In this document: positions 16,280 through 24,860 of the stretch, piece by piece
Layout: the number at the start of each line of letters is the position of its first letter
Numbering within the stretch: the first letter of the stretch is position 1
Notes under the pieces: generated by a model
Databases searched by the model: none
Told to the model about the DNA's origin: nothing
Seen by the model: the letters and a program-made list of their open reading frames with translations, nothing else
Program-made: the position numbers and the translations under genes
NCBI GenBank assembly: GCA_902773325.1
Contig: CACYDW010000113.1
Coordinates: forward strand, 1 to 39,639
From: an uncultured Ruminococcus sp.
Lineage (GTDB): Bacteria > Bacillota > Clostridia > Oscillospirales > Acutalibacteraceae
Direction: 5' to 3'
DNA: 39,639 nucleotides

Positions 16280-16304
16280 GCAGTCCGCTGCTATGGCGGA
16301 CTGC
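16280..16304 (+). promoter_or_regulatory. Intercistronic hairpin between malE and malF
   Basis: Nine-base stem GCAGTCCGC (16280-16288) with GCGGACTGC (16296-16304), inside a weaker outer pairing of ATTGACGGG with TTCCCGTCGAT. No T-run follows, so it is more likely an mRNA-stabilising or partial attenuation structure that keeps binding-protein message in excess over permease message. Confidence 0.55.
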
Positions 16305-16360
16305 TCTCAATTCCCGTCGATCCGCAGACGAAAAAATCCATATAAAGGAGTTGTATATGA

Positions 16361-17893
16361 ATGAATTATCTTGACTATGTCCAGATGACGAGGGGTCAGA
16401 AGATCGCTTATAACATCAAGTCATTCTTCACGGGCATTCCCGGAGCTTTTGCCAAGTTATTCAAGATGATCGGTATTGTACTGAAAGCAATATTCAGCTT
16501 TATCGGCAACGGCTTCAAGAATTACGGCAAAACATTCACCTCCGGCGATGCAGGAACAAAGCTTTCCTACCTGATCATGGGTGCCGGCAGCATGATGCAC
16601 AAGCAGTTGGGCAAGGGACTTATTTTCCTTGCTATCCAGGCAGCCTACTTCTACTATATGTTCAGTACCGGCTGGACATATATCAGCAAGATCTATTCCA
16701 TGAACGTAGAAGTAGAAAAGGGTATGTTCGTAGACGGTGCGATCGGTGCGATACCGCCGCAGTATGAGATCGACCCTATGTTTGGTACACAGAAGATCGT
16801 AAATCTTGATACGCTGGATGACTCTAACAGGGTGCTCCTCTATTTTGCCATGACAGTCATGCTTACGATCGCGTTTTTTGCGCTTTATATCACCAATATC
16901 AAGAGCGCATACAAATCACAGCAGATCATCGCTGAGGGCAAGACTCCGATCAACGGTATCGAAGAACTGAAAATGTTCCTTGATGAGCGTTTCCATGTTA
17001 CACTTCTTGCTCTGCCGATCCTTCTGCTCATTGTCTTTACGATCCTTCCTATCGTATTCACCATCTTCATGGCATTTACCAATTATGATAAGCAGCATCA
17101 GCCCCCCGGAAACATCTACTGGTGGGTAGGCTTCAATAACTTCGCGGATGTATTCTATTCTAACCCCGAAAAGAACCAGACCTTTGGCAAGATCCTTGTC
17201 TGGACATTCGTCTGGGCTGTTTTCGCAACCTTCACCAACTATATCTTCGGTATTATCCTTGCACTTCTGATCAACAAAAAGACCATCCGGTTCAAGGCAT
17301 TCTGGAGAACCATGTTCGTCATCACAGCAGCCGTTCCGCAGTTCGTAACCCTGCTTTGTATGAGAATGATCCTCGGTGATTCCGGTACAGGTGCGATCAA
17401 CAACCTGCTCGGTACTAACTATCCCTTCCTGAGTGATGTTACATGGGCAAGATGTACCGTTATTATCGTTAATATGTGGGTTGGTATTCCTTATACCATG
17501 CTGATCTCTTCCGGTCTGTTGATGAACATTCCCGAGGATCTCTATGAGAGTGCAAGGATCGACGGTGCAAATGCTGTTCAGCAGTTCACCAAGATCACAT
17601 TCCCCTACATATTCTTCGTCACCACACCCTATCTGATTTCTTCATTCGTAGGAAATATCAATAACTTCAACGTTATTTACTTCCTTACAGGCGGCGGTCC
17701 CAGCCCGACCTCCTACTATAAGTCAGGTCAGACGGACCTTCTGGTAACATGGCTGTATAAGCTGACAAAAGTCAACTCTGACTTTAACCTTTCGGCGGTT
17801 CTCGGTATCATCATCTTCGTGATCTGTGCTACCGGTTCACTGATTACCTTTAATATGTCGAAGGCATCAAAGAACGAGGAGGAATTCTCATGA
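16361..17893 (+). CDS. malF: Maltodextrin-type ABC transporter permease, MalF-like
   Basis: 510-residue inner-membrane permease. A long N-terminal region (about 1-210) holds two to three hydrophobic helices and soluble loops before the standard six-helix binding-protein-dependent permease core. The cytoplasmic EAA loop that docks the ATPase reads YESARIDGANAVQQFTKITF. The extension resembles the MalF of other Firmicutes. ATG 16361 is used, since the ATG at 16357 hits a stop after five codons; AAAGGAG lies at 16344-16350. The end overlaps the start of the next gene by four bases (ATGA), indicating translational coupling. Confidence 0.88.
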   Translation: MNYLDYVQMTRGQKIAYNIKSFFTGIPGAFAKLFKMIGIVLKAIFSFIGNGFKNYGKTFTSGDAGTKLSYLIMGAGSMMHKQLGKGLIFLAIQAAYFYYMFSTGWTYISKIYSMNVEVEKGMFVDGAIGAIPPQYEIDPMFGTQKIVNLDTLDDSNRVLLYFAMTVMLTIAFFALYITNIKSAYKSQQIIAEGKTPINGIEELKMFLDERFHVTLLALPILLLIVFTILPIVFTIFMAFTNYDKQHQPPGNIYWWVGFNNFADVFYSNPEKNQTFGKILVWTFVWAVFATFTNYIFGIILALLINKKTIRFKAFWRTMFVITAAVPQFVTLLCMRMILGDSGTGAINNLLGTNYPFLSDVTWARCTVIIVNMWVGIPYTMLISSGLLMNIPEDLYESARIDGANAVQQFTKITFPYIFFVTTPYLISSFVGNINNFNVIYFLTGGGPSPTSYYKSGQTDLLVTWLYKLTKVNSDFNLSAVLGIIIFVICATGSLITFNMSKASKNEEEFS

Positions 17894-18762
17894 CACAATC
17901 AAATGCACAAATGCGTACCGGTTATGCTGCGAAAAGAAAAGCAGCTGACGTGGTGATCTACATTGTACTCTCTGTGATGGTTGTTATCTGGATTGCTCCT
18001 ATTGTATGGCTTATCCTGCAGTCGTTCAGAGGCGAACCGGGTATCACCACATCTTATCTGTTCCCTAAGAAGCTTACCTTCGATAACTACATCAGGCTCT
18101 TCACCGACGATCAGTTCCCCTACGGCAAATGGCTTCTCAATACCCTGATCGTTGCGGTATGCTCCTGCGTTATTTCGACGCTGTTTATCCTGATGGTATC
18201 CTATGCGCTTTCACGTCTGCGTTTCAAGAGCCGTAAAACCTTCCTGAACCTCGGTCTTGTATTGGGTATGTTCCCCGGATTCATGTCTATGGCTGCTGTT
18301 TACAACATCATGGATATCTTCGGTCTGAAGCAGAACCTCTTTGCACTGGTTATCGTATATTCCGCCGGTGCAGGCCTTGGCTATCAGATCTCAAAGGGCT
18401 TCTTTGACACCATTCCGCGTTCGCTCGATGAAGCAGCCAAAATCGACGGCGCAACAAGAAACCAGATCTTCTGGATCATTATTCTCCCGCTTTCAAAGCC
18501 GATCGTAGTTTATACCGCCCTCACGACCTTTATCGGTCCGTGGGCAGACTACATCTTTGTCAGCTACTTCATGAAGGCTAATGCCGACAACTATACCGTT
18601 GCACTTGGTCTTTACGAAATGCTTGGCAACCAGACCATCACCAGATACTTCACAACGTTCTGCGCAGGCTCTGTGCTCATAGCGATCCCGATCACGATTC
18701 TCTTTATCGTCATGCAGAGATTCTATGTTGCCGGCGTTACAGGCGGTGCTGTTAAGGGCTGA
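17890..18762 (+). CDS. malG: Maltodextrin-type ABC transporter permease, MalG-like
   Basis: 290-residue permease with six predicted helices and the ATPase-docking EAA loop LDEAAKIDGATRNQIFWIIILP. It pairs with the MalF-like protein to form the channel. The start codon overlaps the malF stop and is preceded by GAGGAGG. A terminator follows 30 bases after the stop. No ATP-binding subunit is encoded in this cluster, so a multi-purpose MsmX/MalK-type ATPase from another locus is expected; that is inference from family habit in Firmicutes. Confidence 0.9.
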   Translation: MTQSNAQMRTGYAAKRKAADVVIYIVLSVMVVIWIAPIVWLILQSFRGEPGITTSYLFPKKLTFDNYIRLFTDDQFPYGKWLLNTLIVAVCSCVISTLFILMVSYALSRLRFKSRKTFLNLGLVLGMFPGFMSMAAVYNIMDIFGLKQNLFALVIVYSAGAGLGYQISKGFFDTIPRSLDEAAKIDGATRNQIFWIIILPLSKPIVVYTALTTFIGPWADYIFVSYFMKANADNYTVALGLYEMLGNQTITRYFTTFCAGSVLIAIPITILFIVMQRFYVAGVTGGAVKG

Positions 18763-18792
18763 TATCGGCTTCTTCGGCAAACAAACAAATAT

Positions 18793-18833
18793 AAGGCAGG
18801 GACGCACGCTCAAAGGCTTCCCTGCCTTTTTTA
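18793..18833 (+). terminator. Terminator after malG
   Basis: Stem GGCAGGGA (18795-18802) with TCCCTGCC (18819-18826) followed by TTTTTT. The T-run is immediately followed by TATAAT (18832-18837), which could serve as the -10 element for the amylase gene, although no good -35 is seen. Confidence 0.8.
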
Positions 18834-18874
18834 TAATAAGAACAAGAATCATTCAAGAAAGGAATGAAGTCAGA

Positions 18875-20671
18875 ATGAAAGCAAAAAGACTGTTTGCTCT
18901 GCTGCTTACAGGCGCGATAACAGGTACCGTGCTGCTCGGCGGCTGTGCAGCGACCGTCCGGGGCAATGTGCCGGACGAATCCTCCGGTTCAGAGGAAGGC
19001 ACTGCATCGGAGAGTGCATCTCAGAAACCGGCTCAGGCTTCGGAGGATCCCAATGCCCTGAAGCTCCCGGAAAACGGCGGCTTCGGGTCGGTATCCTATA
19101 AGCCGTCAGAGGATAAATACAGAACCTATTATGAGATCTTTCCCTACTCATTCTACGATTCTGACGGTGACGGGATCGGCGACCTCAAGGGTATTATCCA
19201 CAAGCTCGATTATCTGAATGACGGCAACCCCGAAACCACTGACGATCTCGGTGTAGAGGGCATCTGGCTGATGCCGGTCATGCCGTCACCGTCCTATCAT
19301 AAGTATAATATCACCAATTATAAGGATATCGACCCTGCCTACGGTACGCTGGACGATTTCAAGGAATTGCTTGAGGAAGCACACAAGCGCAACATTGATG
19401 TCATCATTGACCTTGTCATCAACCATACCTCTGCAAGCCATGAATGGTATAAAAATGCTATCAGGGAACTGAAAGAGGGAAAAACCGACGGCTATGCACA
19501 GTATTATCATTTCAGTAAGGAAGCTGAAGGCACAGGCTGGAGAACCTCCAAAGCGCCGGACTGGTATTATGAATGTGAGTTTGACAGCGATATGCCCGAT
19601 CTGAACCTCACCAACGAAACGGTCAGAAAGGAAATTGAATCCATCGTTGACTTCTGGCTCGATATCGGTGTGGACGGCTTCCGTCTGGACGCTGTTATGT
19701 GGTATGAAAGCACAGGCAACAAGGATTCCATTGCAGACCTGAAATGGCTGTATGACTATGCGAAATCCAAAAAGGAAGATGTATATATGGTCGGTGAATG
19801 CTGGTCGGACGGCATTACGATCTCCAAATTCTATGAATCCGGTGCCGACAGCTTCTTTAATTTCGACGATCAGGGCGCATCCGGCAAGGTCTACAGTGCG
19901 GTCAAAACGAGCAACGCTCAGAAGTATGTCGAATATCTCCAGTCATGGCAGGAAACCATCACAGGTCTGAACCCCGCCGCGATTGACGCACCCTTCCTTT
20001 CGAACCATGACACCGCCCGCAGTGCAGGCTTCATTATGACCAACACCGGCAAACGTCTTGCCGCATCACTCTATCTGCTTTCACCCGGCAACTCCTTTAT
20101 CTATTACGGTGAGGAGATCGGAATGACCGGCTCTCAGACCGACCCCGACAAACGCACGGGTATGTATTGGTCATCAACAGATCAGACCGGTTATGTCAAG
20201 CAGGTTTCCAATGCGACCAACACGGCTGTGCCGGATAAGTCTGTAGAGGAACAGCTTGCTGATGAGGATTCTCTGCTCACCTTCTACAAGAAGGTCATTG
20301 CCCTCAAAAACCAGAATCCCGAGATTGCAAGGGGCAAGCTGAAAGCACTTGATCTCGGTCAGACCGGTGCTGCCGGCTATGTGACGGAGTATAACGGCTC
20401 TAAGGTACTGGTTATTTTCAATCTTTCCGATCAGAACACAACCATCGAAGTACCGGCAAGCGACTTTACCATCAGTGAGGTCAGGGGTTATCTGCTGTGT
20501 GAAGCAGAAGAAGCCGACACAGGCAGAGCACCGAGTGTTGACGATATCCTCGGAGGGCTGACTTCCGCCGAGGAGGGCAGTGCTTCTGCTGCCGACAGCG
20601 ATAAAAAGGAGATGACTGTTTCGGGTCAGACCGTTACAATGCCCGCTTCATCGGTCATCATTCTCAAATAA
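18875..20671 (+). CDS. Surface-anchored GH13 alpha-amylase/maltodextrinase lipoprotein
   Basis: 598 residues. A signal peptide ends in LLGGC with lipidated Cys24, followed by a Ser/Glu-rich linker to about residue 60 and a GH13 TIM barrel. Conserved regions are DVIIDLVINHTS (175-186), GFRLDAVMW with nucleophile D272, MVGECW with acid/base E308, and LSNHDTAR with stabiliser D379, so the enzyme looks active. It should hydrolyse alpha-1,4-glucan or maltodextrin at the cell surface and feed the ABC transporter encoded just before it. The closest familiar architecture is the lipoprotein amylases of subfamily GH13_36. ATG 18875 is chosen because AAAGGA precedes it and the signal peptide begins there; upstream in-frame codons cross the malG terminator. 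The C-terminal region has an Ala/Ser/Asp-rich insert. Confidence 0.88.
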   Translation: MKAKRLFALLLTGAITGTVLLGGCAATVRGNVPDESSGSEEGTASESASQKPAQASEDPNALKLPENGGFGSVSYKPSEDKYRTYYEIFPYSFYDSDGDGIGDLKGIIHKLDYLNDGNPETTDDLGVEGIWLMPVMPSPSYHKYNITNYKDIDPAYGTLDDFKELLEEAHKRNIDVIIDLVINHTSASHEWYKNAIRELKEGKTDGYAQYYHFSKEAEGTGWRTSKAPDWYYECEFDSDMPDLNLTNETVRKEIESIVDFWLDIGVDGFRLDAVMWYESTGNKDSIADLKWLYDYAKSKKEDVYMVGECWSDGITISKFYESGADSFFNFDDQGASGKVYSAVKTSNAQKYVEYLQSWQETITGLNPAAIDAPFLSNHDTARSAGFIMTNTGKRLAASLYLLSPGNSFIYYGEEIGMTGSQTDPDKRTGMYWSSTDQTGYVKQVSNATNTAVPDKSVEEQLADEDSLLTFYKKVIALKNQNPEIARGKLKALDLGQTGAAGYVTEYNGSKVLVIFNLSDQNTTIEVPASDFTISEVRGYLLCEAEEADTGRAPSVDDILGGLTSAEEGSASAADSDKKEMTVSGQTVTMPASSVIILK

Positions 20672-20699
20672 TGGATCGTTGCTGAGAATTGATCTTTAC

Positions 20700-20744
20700 A
20701 AGCCGCTGTACAGTGTGCGTTTGCCGCTGTGCGGCGGCTTTTTT
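20700..20744 (+). terminator. Terminator of the amylase gene
   Basis: Nested pairing: GCCGC-TGT-GCGGC (20723-20735) or a longer AGCCGCTG/CGGCGGCT stem, followed by TTTTTT. Confidence 0.75.
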
Positions 20745-20787
20745 CAGAAAACACATTTACAAAATCGGATTTCGGCAATTTTGGTTA

Positions 20788-20816
20788 TTGTAATTATGGC
20801 TGTGTTGCATTATAAT
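20788..20816 (+). promoter_or_regulatory. Promoter of the small peptide-prmA operon
   Basis: TTGTAA (20788-20793), 17-base spacer, TATAAT (20811-20816), about 25 bases before GGAGGT at 20841-20846. Confidence 0.65.
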
Positions 20817-20855
20817 AGGTGAGGAACGATTTTTTTATAGGGAGGTAACCTCAGC

Positions 20856-21101
20856 ATGGATATCAATAAAAAAACGGCACTGCTGATCGCGCTGCCCGCT
20901 GCTGCCATCGGTTTTATTGCCGGAGTGCTTCTGGCAGGGAAATTCAACGGCTCTGATAATCTTTACAGCAACAATAACATTAAGGTGGAGGGTGATGTTT
21001 ATATTTCCGGATTTCCCGCACTGCCCCCCCACGGCAAGCACAAGCACGGACACTGTTGTCCAAAGCACGGAAAAAAACACTGCACAGGAGAAACACCATG
21101 A
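20856..21101 (+). CDS. Small membrane-anchored protein with His/Cys-rich tail
   Basis: 81 residues. A short basic start (MDINKK) precedes one helix (about 8-28), so the protein is a single-pass anchor or uncleaved signal. The region from about residue 56 is Gly/Pro/His/Lys-rich with paired cysteines (HGKHKHGHCCPKHGKKHC), which looks able to bind a transition metal such as Zn, Cu or Ni. The family is not recognised. The gene has a full promoter and GGAGGT at nine bases, and its stop overlaps the prmA start in an ATGA, so the two are translationally coupled. Its function is unknown; extracytoplasmic metal binding is inference from composition. Confidence 0.7.
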   Translation: MDINKKTALLIALPAAAIGFIAGVLLAGKFNGSDNLYSNNNIKVEGDVYISGFPALPPHGKHKHGHCCPKHGKKHCTGETP

Positions 21102-22021
21102 ACTGGACTGAAATTACGGCAGAGGTAGCTGCCAAAGACATCGACACCGCCGGCAGTATTGCCCAGATGACCGTGCCCTACGGCATCTATATCGAGGATT
21201 ACTCCCATCTGGAGCAGGAGGTTCTCGAAATCGCCAACATCGACATGATCGATGAGGAGCTTCTCAAGCAAGACCGTACCAAAGGAAAGGTACATATCTA
21301 TATCAGTCCCGAGGATAACCCCGCTGAAGCGATTGCCTTTCTCAGAGAGCGGCTAAAAGCGGAAGGCATCGCCTATAAGCTTTCTTCGGGCGACTGCGAT
21401 GTGGAGGCTTGTCTTGAAAACTGGAAGAAATACTTCATCCCTATGAAGATCGGTGAAAAGCTGCTGATCCGTCCCGTCTGGATAGATGACTACGAAGCGG
21501 AGGGCAGGATCGTTATGAACCTCGACCCCGGCGTTGCCTTCGGCTCGGGTACGCACGAAACCACCCGCCTGTGCTTACAGGCACTCGAAAGGTATATCAA
21601 GCCCCACAGTACCATGCTTGACGTAGGCTGCGGCAGCGGTATTCTTTCCGTTGCAGGGCTGCTGCTCGGCGCGGATTCGGCTGTCGGCATCGACATTGAC
21701 GAGCTTGCTGTCAAGGCATCTGTCGAAAATGCAAGGCTCAATGCCGTAGATGACCGCTATACCGCCGTCAGGGGCAACCTTGCCGACAAAATTGACGGCA
21801 CATTTGATGTCATTACCGCCAACATCGTTGCTGATGCCATCATCATGCTTTCGGGAGATATCGAACGCTGTATGAATGAGAACACCGTCTATATTATGAG
21901 CGGTATTATCGACACCCGCGAGGACGATGTATTGGCAGCACTGCCGCCTTCTCTGTGTGTGATCGACCGTACAGAGGAAAAGGGCTGGCTGTGCATTGCC
22001 GCCAAAAAGCGTACTGTCTGA
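21098..22021 (+). CDS. prmA: Ribosomal protein L11 methyltransferase
   Basis: 307-residue SAM-dependent methyltransferase that trimethylates ribosomal protein L11. An N-terminal substrate-recognition domain (to about 100) is followed by a linker and a Rossmann methyltransferase domain. The PrmA hallmark DPGVAFGSGTHETTRLCL, the SAM motif LDVGCGSGILS, the acidic GIDIDELAV after strand 2 and the ANIVADAI catalytic-loop motif are all present. ATG 21098 is supported by AGGAG at 21086-21090 and by its four-base overlap with the upstream peptide gene; an earlier in-frame ATG at 21056 lies inside that gene. In many Firmicutes prmA sits near dnaJ and rsmE; neither is adjacent here. Confidence 0.93.
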   Translation: MNWTEITAEVAAKDIDTAGSIAQMTVPYGIYIEDYSHLEQEVLEIANIDMIDEELLKQDRTKGKVHIYISPEDNPAEAIAFLRERLKAEGIAYKLSSGDCDVEACLENWKKYFIPMKIGEKLLIRPVWIDDYEAEGRIVMNLDPGVAFGSGTHETTRLCLQALERYIKPHSTMLDVGCGSGILSVAGLLLGADSAVGIDIDELAVKASVENARLNAVDDRYTAVRGNLADKIDGTFDVITANIVADAIIMLSGDIERCMNENTVYIMSGIIDTREDDVLAALPPSLCVIDRTEEKGWLCIAAKKRTV

Positions 22022-22082
22022 AATGCAGACGATCTCTGCATCAGAATATACCGCGGCGATATCTGCCGCAAAAGGAAAGGAA

Positions 22083-22730
22083 ATGGAATCCATGAAAAAA
22101 AAGATCAATACGTCAGAGCTGATTTTTTCGGCTTTTCTCTGTCTGGCAAGCATTGTCTGCGCTTATATGTTCATCAATCTGCTTGACGGTGCGACCGGAT
22201 TACAGAAGCCCATCAAAACGCTTATCACCGCCATATTGTTTGTTGTGATCGGTCTGATACTGTTTTTCGCCACCAGAATCGGTGACGGCAAACAAATCAA
22301 ACGCTTCTCACCGGCAACGCTGATTATTCTCGATCTGCCCGCGCTCTATGTGATCATCGCATCGATCGTCACATCCCTCCCCCTCGGCGCACAGATCTCG
22401 GCTTATTCGGAGGTCATGCTTCTGGCATCACTTCTGCTCGGCTACGGTATTCCCTATACCTTTGTGAGCGGTTATGAGCTGGATACGTCCGATGAGGAAG
22501 AGAATGATGACGATTCCGACACGGACGAGGAAAATGCTGAAAGCGATACGGAAGAAACCGATTCCGATGAGGAAGAGGAAGAGGACGATGACGACTTTAT
22601 TGCCAACTACAAGAGCGATACCGATACAGAGGATACCGCCGATGAGGTTGGTGACGCGGAGGAGGACACCGACAGCGACACCGACACCGACAACGACACT
22701 GATGAGGACTCCGACAGCTCTGAGGACTGA
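22083..22730 (+). CDS. Membrane protein with strongly acidic Asp/Glu/Ser/Thr C-terminal tail
   Basis: 215 residues, not recognised as a family. Four hydrophobic segments occupy roughly residues 14-130. The last 80 residues are almost only Asp, Glu, Ser and Thr with Asn/Ala, including runs such as DTDSDTDTDNDTDED. Helix count suggests the tail lies on the same side as the N-terminus, probably the cytoplasm. The coding DNA here is a near-tandem GACACCGAC-type repeat, prone to length variation. Two ATGs (22083 and 22092) are possible; 22083 has the better spacing to AAAGGA at 22071-22076. It follows prmA by 61 bases with no terminator between. Confidence 0.65.
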   Translation: MESMKKKINTSELIFSAFLCLASIVCAYMFINLLDGATGLQKPIKTLITAILFVVIGLILFFATRIGDGKQIKRFSPATLIILDLPALYVIIASIVTSLPLGAQISAYSEVMLLASLLLGYGIPYTFVSGYELDTSDEEENDDDSDTDEENAESDTEETDSDEEEEEDDDDFIANYKSDTDTEDTADEVGDAEEDTDSDTDTDNDTDEDSDSSED

Positions 22731-22743
22731 TACCCCTCAATAA

Positions 22744-22800
22744 GCTGCACCTGTTATTTCATAACCCTGTCCGACGGTGTATCATACCGCAGAAACAGGG
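22744..22800 (+). other. Inverted repeat between the acidic-tail gene and mrp
   Basis: ACCCTGT and ACAGGGT flank an inner CGGT...ACCG pairing. There is no T-run directly after the stem, so this is at best a weak terminator or mRNA-end structure. Confidence 0.4.
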
Positions 22801-22852
22801 TATCCTATTATATTATTTCATTATTATTTCTTTTTCAAAGGAGAAAAAAATC

Positions 22853-23689
22853 ATGGCAGAAGAATGTACACACGATTGCAGCAGCTGCTCCGAGAATTGT
22901 TCCTCGAGAGAGGCTGCACAGGACATGACCGAAAAGCTCAATGCGGCAAGCTCGGTGAAACGGGTCATCGGTGTTGTCAGCGGTAAGGGCGGCGTAGGAA
23001 AGTCTACGATCACCTCACTTCTGGCTGTAATGTTCCAGAGAATGGGCTACCACTGCGCGATTCTGGACGCTGATGTGACAGGACCGTCTATTCCGAAGGC
23101 ATTCGGTATCAGGGAAAGGGCAATGGGCAGCGAGGACGGCATTATTCCCGTGACTACCCACTCCGGTATCGACATCATGTCCGTCAACCTCCTGCTGGAG
23201 AACGAAACCGACCCTGTCGTATGGCGCGGTCCGATTTTAGCGGGCACGGTCAAGCAGTTCTGGACGGACGTTGTCTGGAAGGACATTGACTATATGTTTG
23301 TCGATATGCCCCCCGGAACAGGTGATGTTCCGCTGACGGTTTTCCAGTCCCTCCCGCTTGACGGCATTGTGATCGTCACCTCCCCGCAGGAGCTGGTTTC
23401 CATGATCGTAGAAAAAGCGGTCAGAATGGCAGAGATGATGAACATTCCTATTTTAGGTGTTATCGAGAACATGAGTTATTATGTATGTCCCGACTGCGGC
23501 AAGAAGCACTATCCCTTCGGTGAAAGCAAGCTGGAGCAGATCGCTAAGGAATACAGCCTTGACATTCTTGCAAGAATGCCCATTTCTCCCGATTCTGCCG
23601 CCGCCTGCGACAGCGGTAAGATCGAGTCCATTATCAATGAGGACGCGGCAACGGCTGCCGAAAAACTTGAAAAGCTCTTTACAGCATAA
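22853..23689 (+). CDS. mrp: Mrp/ApbC/NBP35-type iron-sulfur cluster carrier ATPase
   Basis: 278-residue cytoplasmic P-loop ATPase of the Mrp/Nbp35 family, which carries 4Fe-4S clusters to target enzymes. The N-terminus has a cysteine cluster (C5, C9, C12, C16), the modified Walker A GKGGVGKS lies at 44-51 with the MinD-type lysine, and the C-terminal CxxC appears in VCPDCGKKH, the pair that bridges the shared cluster in the dimer. N-terminal cysteines are typical of the archaeal/eukaryotic NBP35 branch and of many anaerobic Firmicutes. The start follows AAAGGAG. A strong terminator follows within ten bases of the stop, so the gene ends its transcript. Confidence 0.9.
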   Translation: MAEECTHDCSSCSENCSSREAAQDMTEKLNAASSVKRVIGVVSGKGGVGKSTITSLLAVMFQRMGYHCAILDADVTGPSIPKAFGIRERAMGSEDGIIPVTTHSGIDIMSVNLLLENETDPVVWRGPILAGTVKQFWTDVVWKDIDYMFVDMPPGTGDVPLTVFQSLPLDGIVIVTSPQELVSMIVEKAVRMAEMMNIPILGVIENMSYYVCPDCGKKHYPFGESKLEQIAKEYSLDILARMPISPDSAAACDSGKIESIINEDAATAAEKLEKLFTA

Positions 23690-23693
23690 AATG

Positions 23694-23730
23694 AAAACGG
23701 ACGGTCAGATGATCTCTGACCGTCCGTTTT
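23694..23730. terminator. Strong bidirectional terminator after mrp
   Basis: Perfect 16-base stem AAAACGGACGGTCAGA (23694-23709) with TCTGACCGTCCGTTTT (23715-23730), loop TGATC, A-run on one side and T-run on the other. It lies between convergent transcripts. Confidence 0.9.
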
Positions 23731-23753
23731 GTTACGACCGATAGCAACGGATA

Positions 23754-23858
23754 TCAGGGGCAAAGCCCCCGCCCCCCCGGGGAGTTTCGCTGTCTGCGGA
23801 CAGCAACCAAAGGCTCTGCCTTTGGAAACCGCAGCCTTTGAAAAGGCTGGCGAAACTT
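23754..23858. repeat. Multi-hairpin intergenic repeat element
   Basis: Four short stem-loops in series: GGGGC-AAA-GCCCC, GCTGTC-TGCG-GACAGC (23789-23804), CCAAAGGC-TCT-GCCTTTGG (23807-23825) and AGCCTTT-GA-AAAGGCT-type (23833-23848). An outer inverted repeat AGTTTCGC (23783-23790) / GCGAAACT (23850-23857) encloses the last three. No gene is inside. The design resembles dispersed palindromic repeats of clostridial genomes. Confidence 0.6.
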
Positions 23859-23903
23859 TATGCTTATGCGGCTGCGCGTATAACCTGCGATTGTTTGAAT
23901 ATA

Positions 23904-24830
23904 CTATGATTCTTCTTTTTTGTGGCGGGAGCGTCTGATGATCTCCACGGCACGGCAGTTGTTGGCAATATGCACCGTGCCTTCGGTGTGAGCGTGTTCG
24001 CCGTCCAGTGTCCAGTCAAGGGGGACATCACAGTTGATCGTCAGATTGGAAGCGTGAAAGAACTGAATGTTTCGGTGCTTATAGGATTTATTGAACATGG
24101 AAAGTACCACGCCAATAGCAGTTTTAAGGCTGTCGGGGCTTTTGATCATCAGCACCTCGAATTTTCCGTCCGTAAAATGCACCTTATCCCCCTCATAGCG
24201 GAACACACCAGCCACAGAGGTGGAATTGGTCACAGCAAAGAAGCAGTAATCTCCCTCATATTTTCCGCCGTCGATATCCGCCTGTACATGGAAGCTTTTC
24301 GGTTTGTGAAGGGCTTTCATAGCGGAAAAGATATAGGCTGTCCTGCCGAAGATGTTTTTTGCCTTGCGTGAGGTGGAATAGGATACCTCTGTAAAAGCGC
24401 CGAAAGCAGCGATATAGGCGAAATAGTCATCGTTGAAGCTGCCGACGTCATAGGGCAGGGGTGCTTCTTCCACAATGTTCCGTATTGCTTTTTTAGGATT
24501 TTTCGGAAGTCCCAGACTGCGGGCAAGGTCGTTGGTCGTGCCCGCGGGAATATAGCCGATCGGCACGCGCTTTTCAAGCTGCATTTCCGCCTTGATCACG
24601 TCATTTACCGTGCCGTCACCGCCGCTGCATACCACGATATCCACTTCCTCGGCGTGTTCCTTGACAAGATATTCGGCGCTGTATTCCGGCGAGGTGAAAT
24701 AAATCGCTGTTTCGCAGGATAGTGCCGTAAACATCTCTGAAAGCTCATCGACAGAGGTCTTGGTCATAACGTTGCCCGCCTTGGGATTCACCACAAGCAT
24801 GACTCTCTTTGGTGCTGTATTCTCAGACAA
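23904..24830 (-). CDS. Diacylglycerol kinase-family lipid kinase (YegS/BmrU-like)
   Basis: 308-residue cytoplasmic kinase of the DAGK catalytic family, expected to phosphorylate diacylglycerol or a related lipid. The nucleotide-binding motif SGGDGTVND and the following IPAGTTNDLARSLG are typical, as is the opening VMLVVNPKAGN. The start codon is TTG at 24830. It is supported by GGAGGAG five bases upstream; the next Met is well inside the first conserved strand. It is the last gene of the minus-strand run CotH-aminotransferase-trpS-kinase, 30 bases after trpS. Confidence 0.87.
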   Translation of the reverse strand: MSENTAPKRVMLVVNPKAGNVMTKTSVDELSEMFTALSCETAIYFTSPEYSAEYLVKEHAEEVDIVVCSGGDGTVNDVIKAEMQLEKRVPIGYIPAGTTNDLARSLGLPKNPKKAIRNIVEEAPLPYDVGSFNDDYFAYIAAFGAFTEVSYSTSRKAKNIFGRTAYIFSAMKALHKPKSFHVQADIDGGKYEGDYCFFAVTNSTSVAGVFRYEGDKVHFTDGKFEVLMIKSPDSLKTAIGVVLSMFNKSYKHRNIQFFHASNLTINCDVPLDWTLDGEHAHTEGTVHIANNCRAVEIIRRSRHKKEES

Positions 24831-24860
24831 ATGATCTCCTCCTACACAGTTTCAGGTTCA

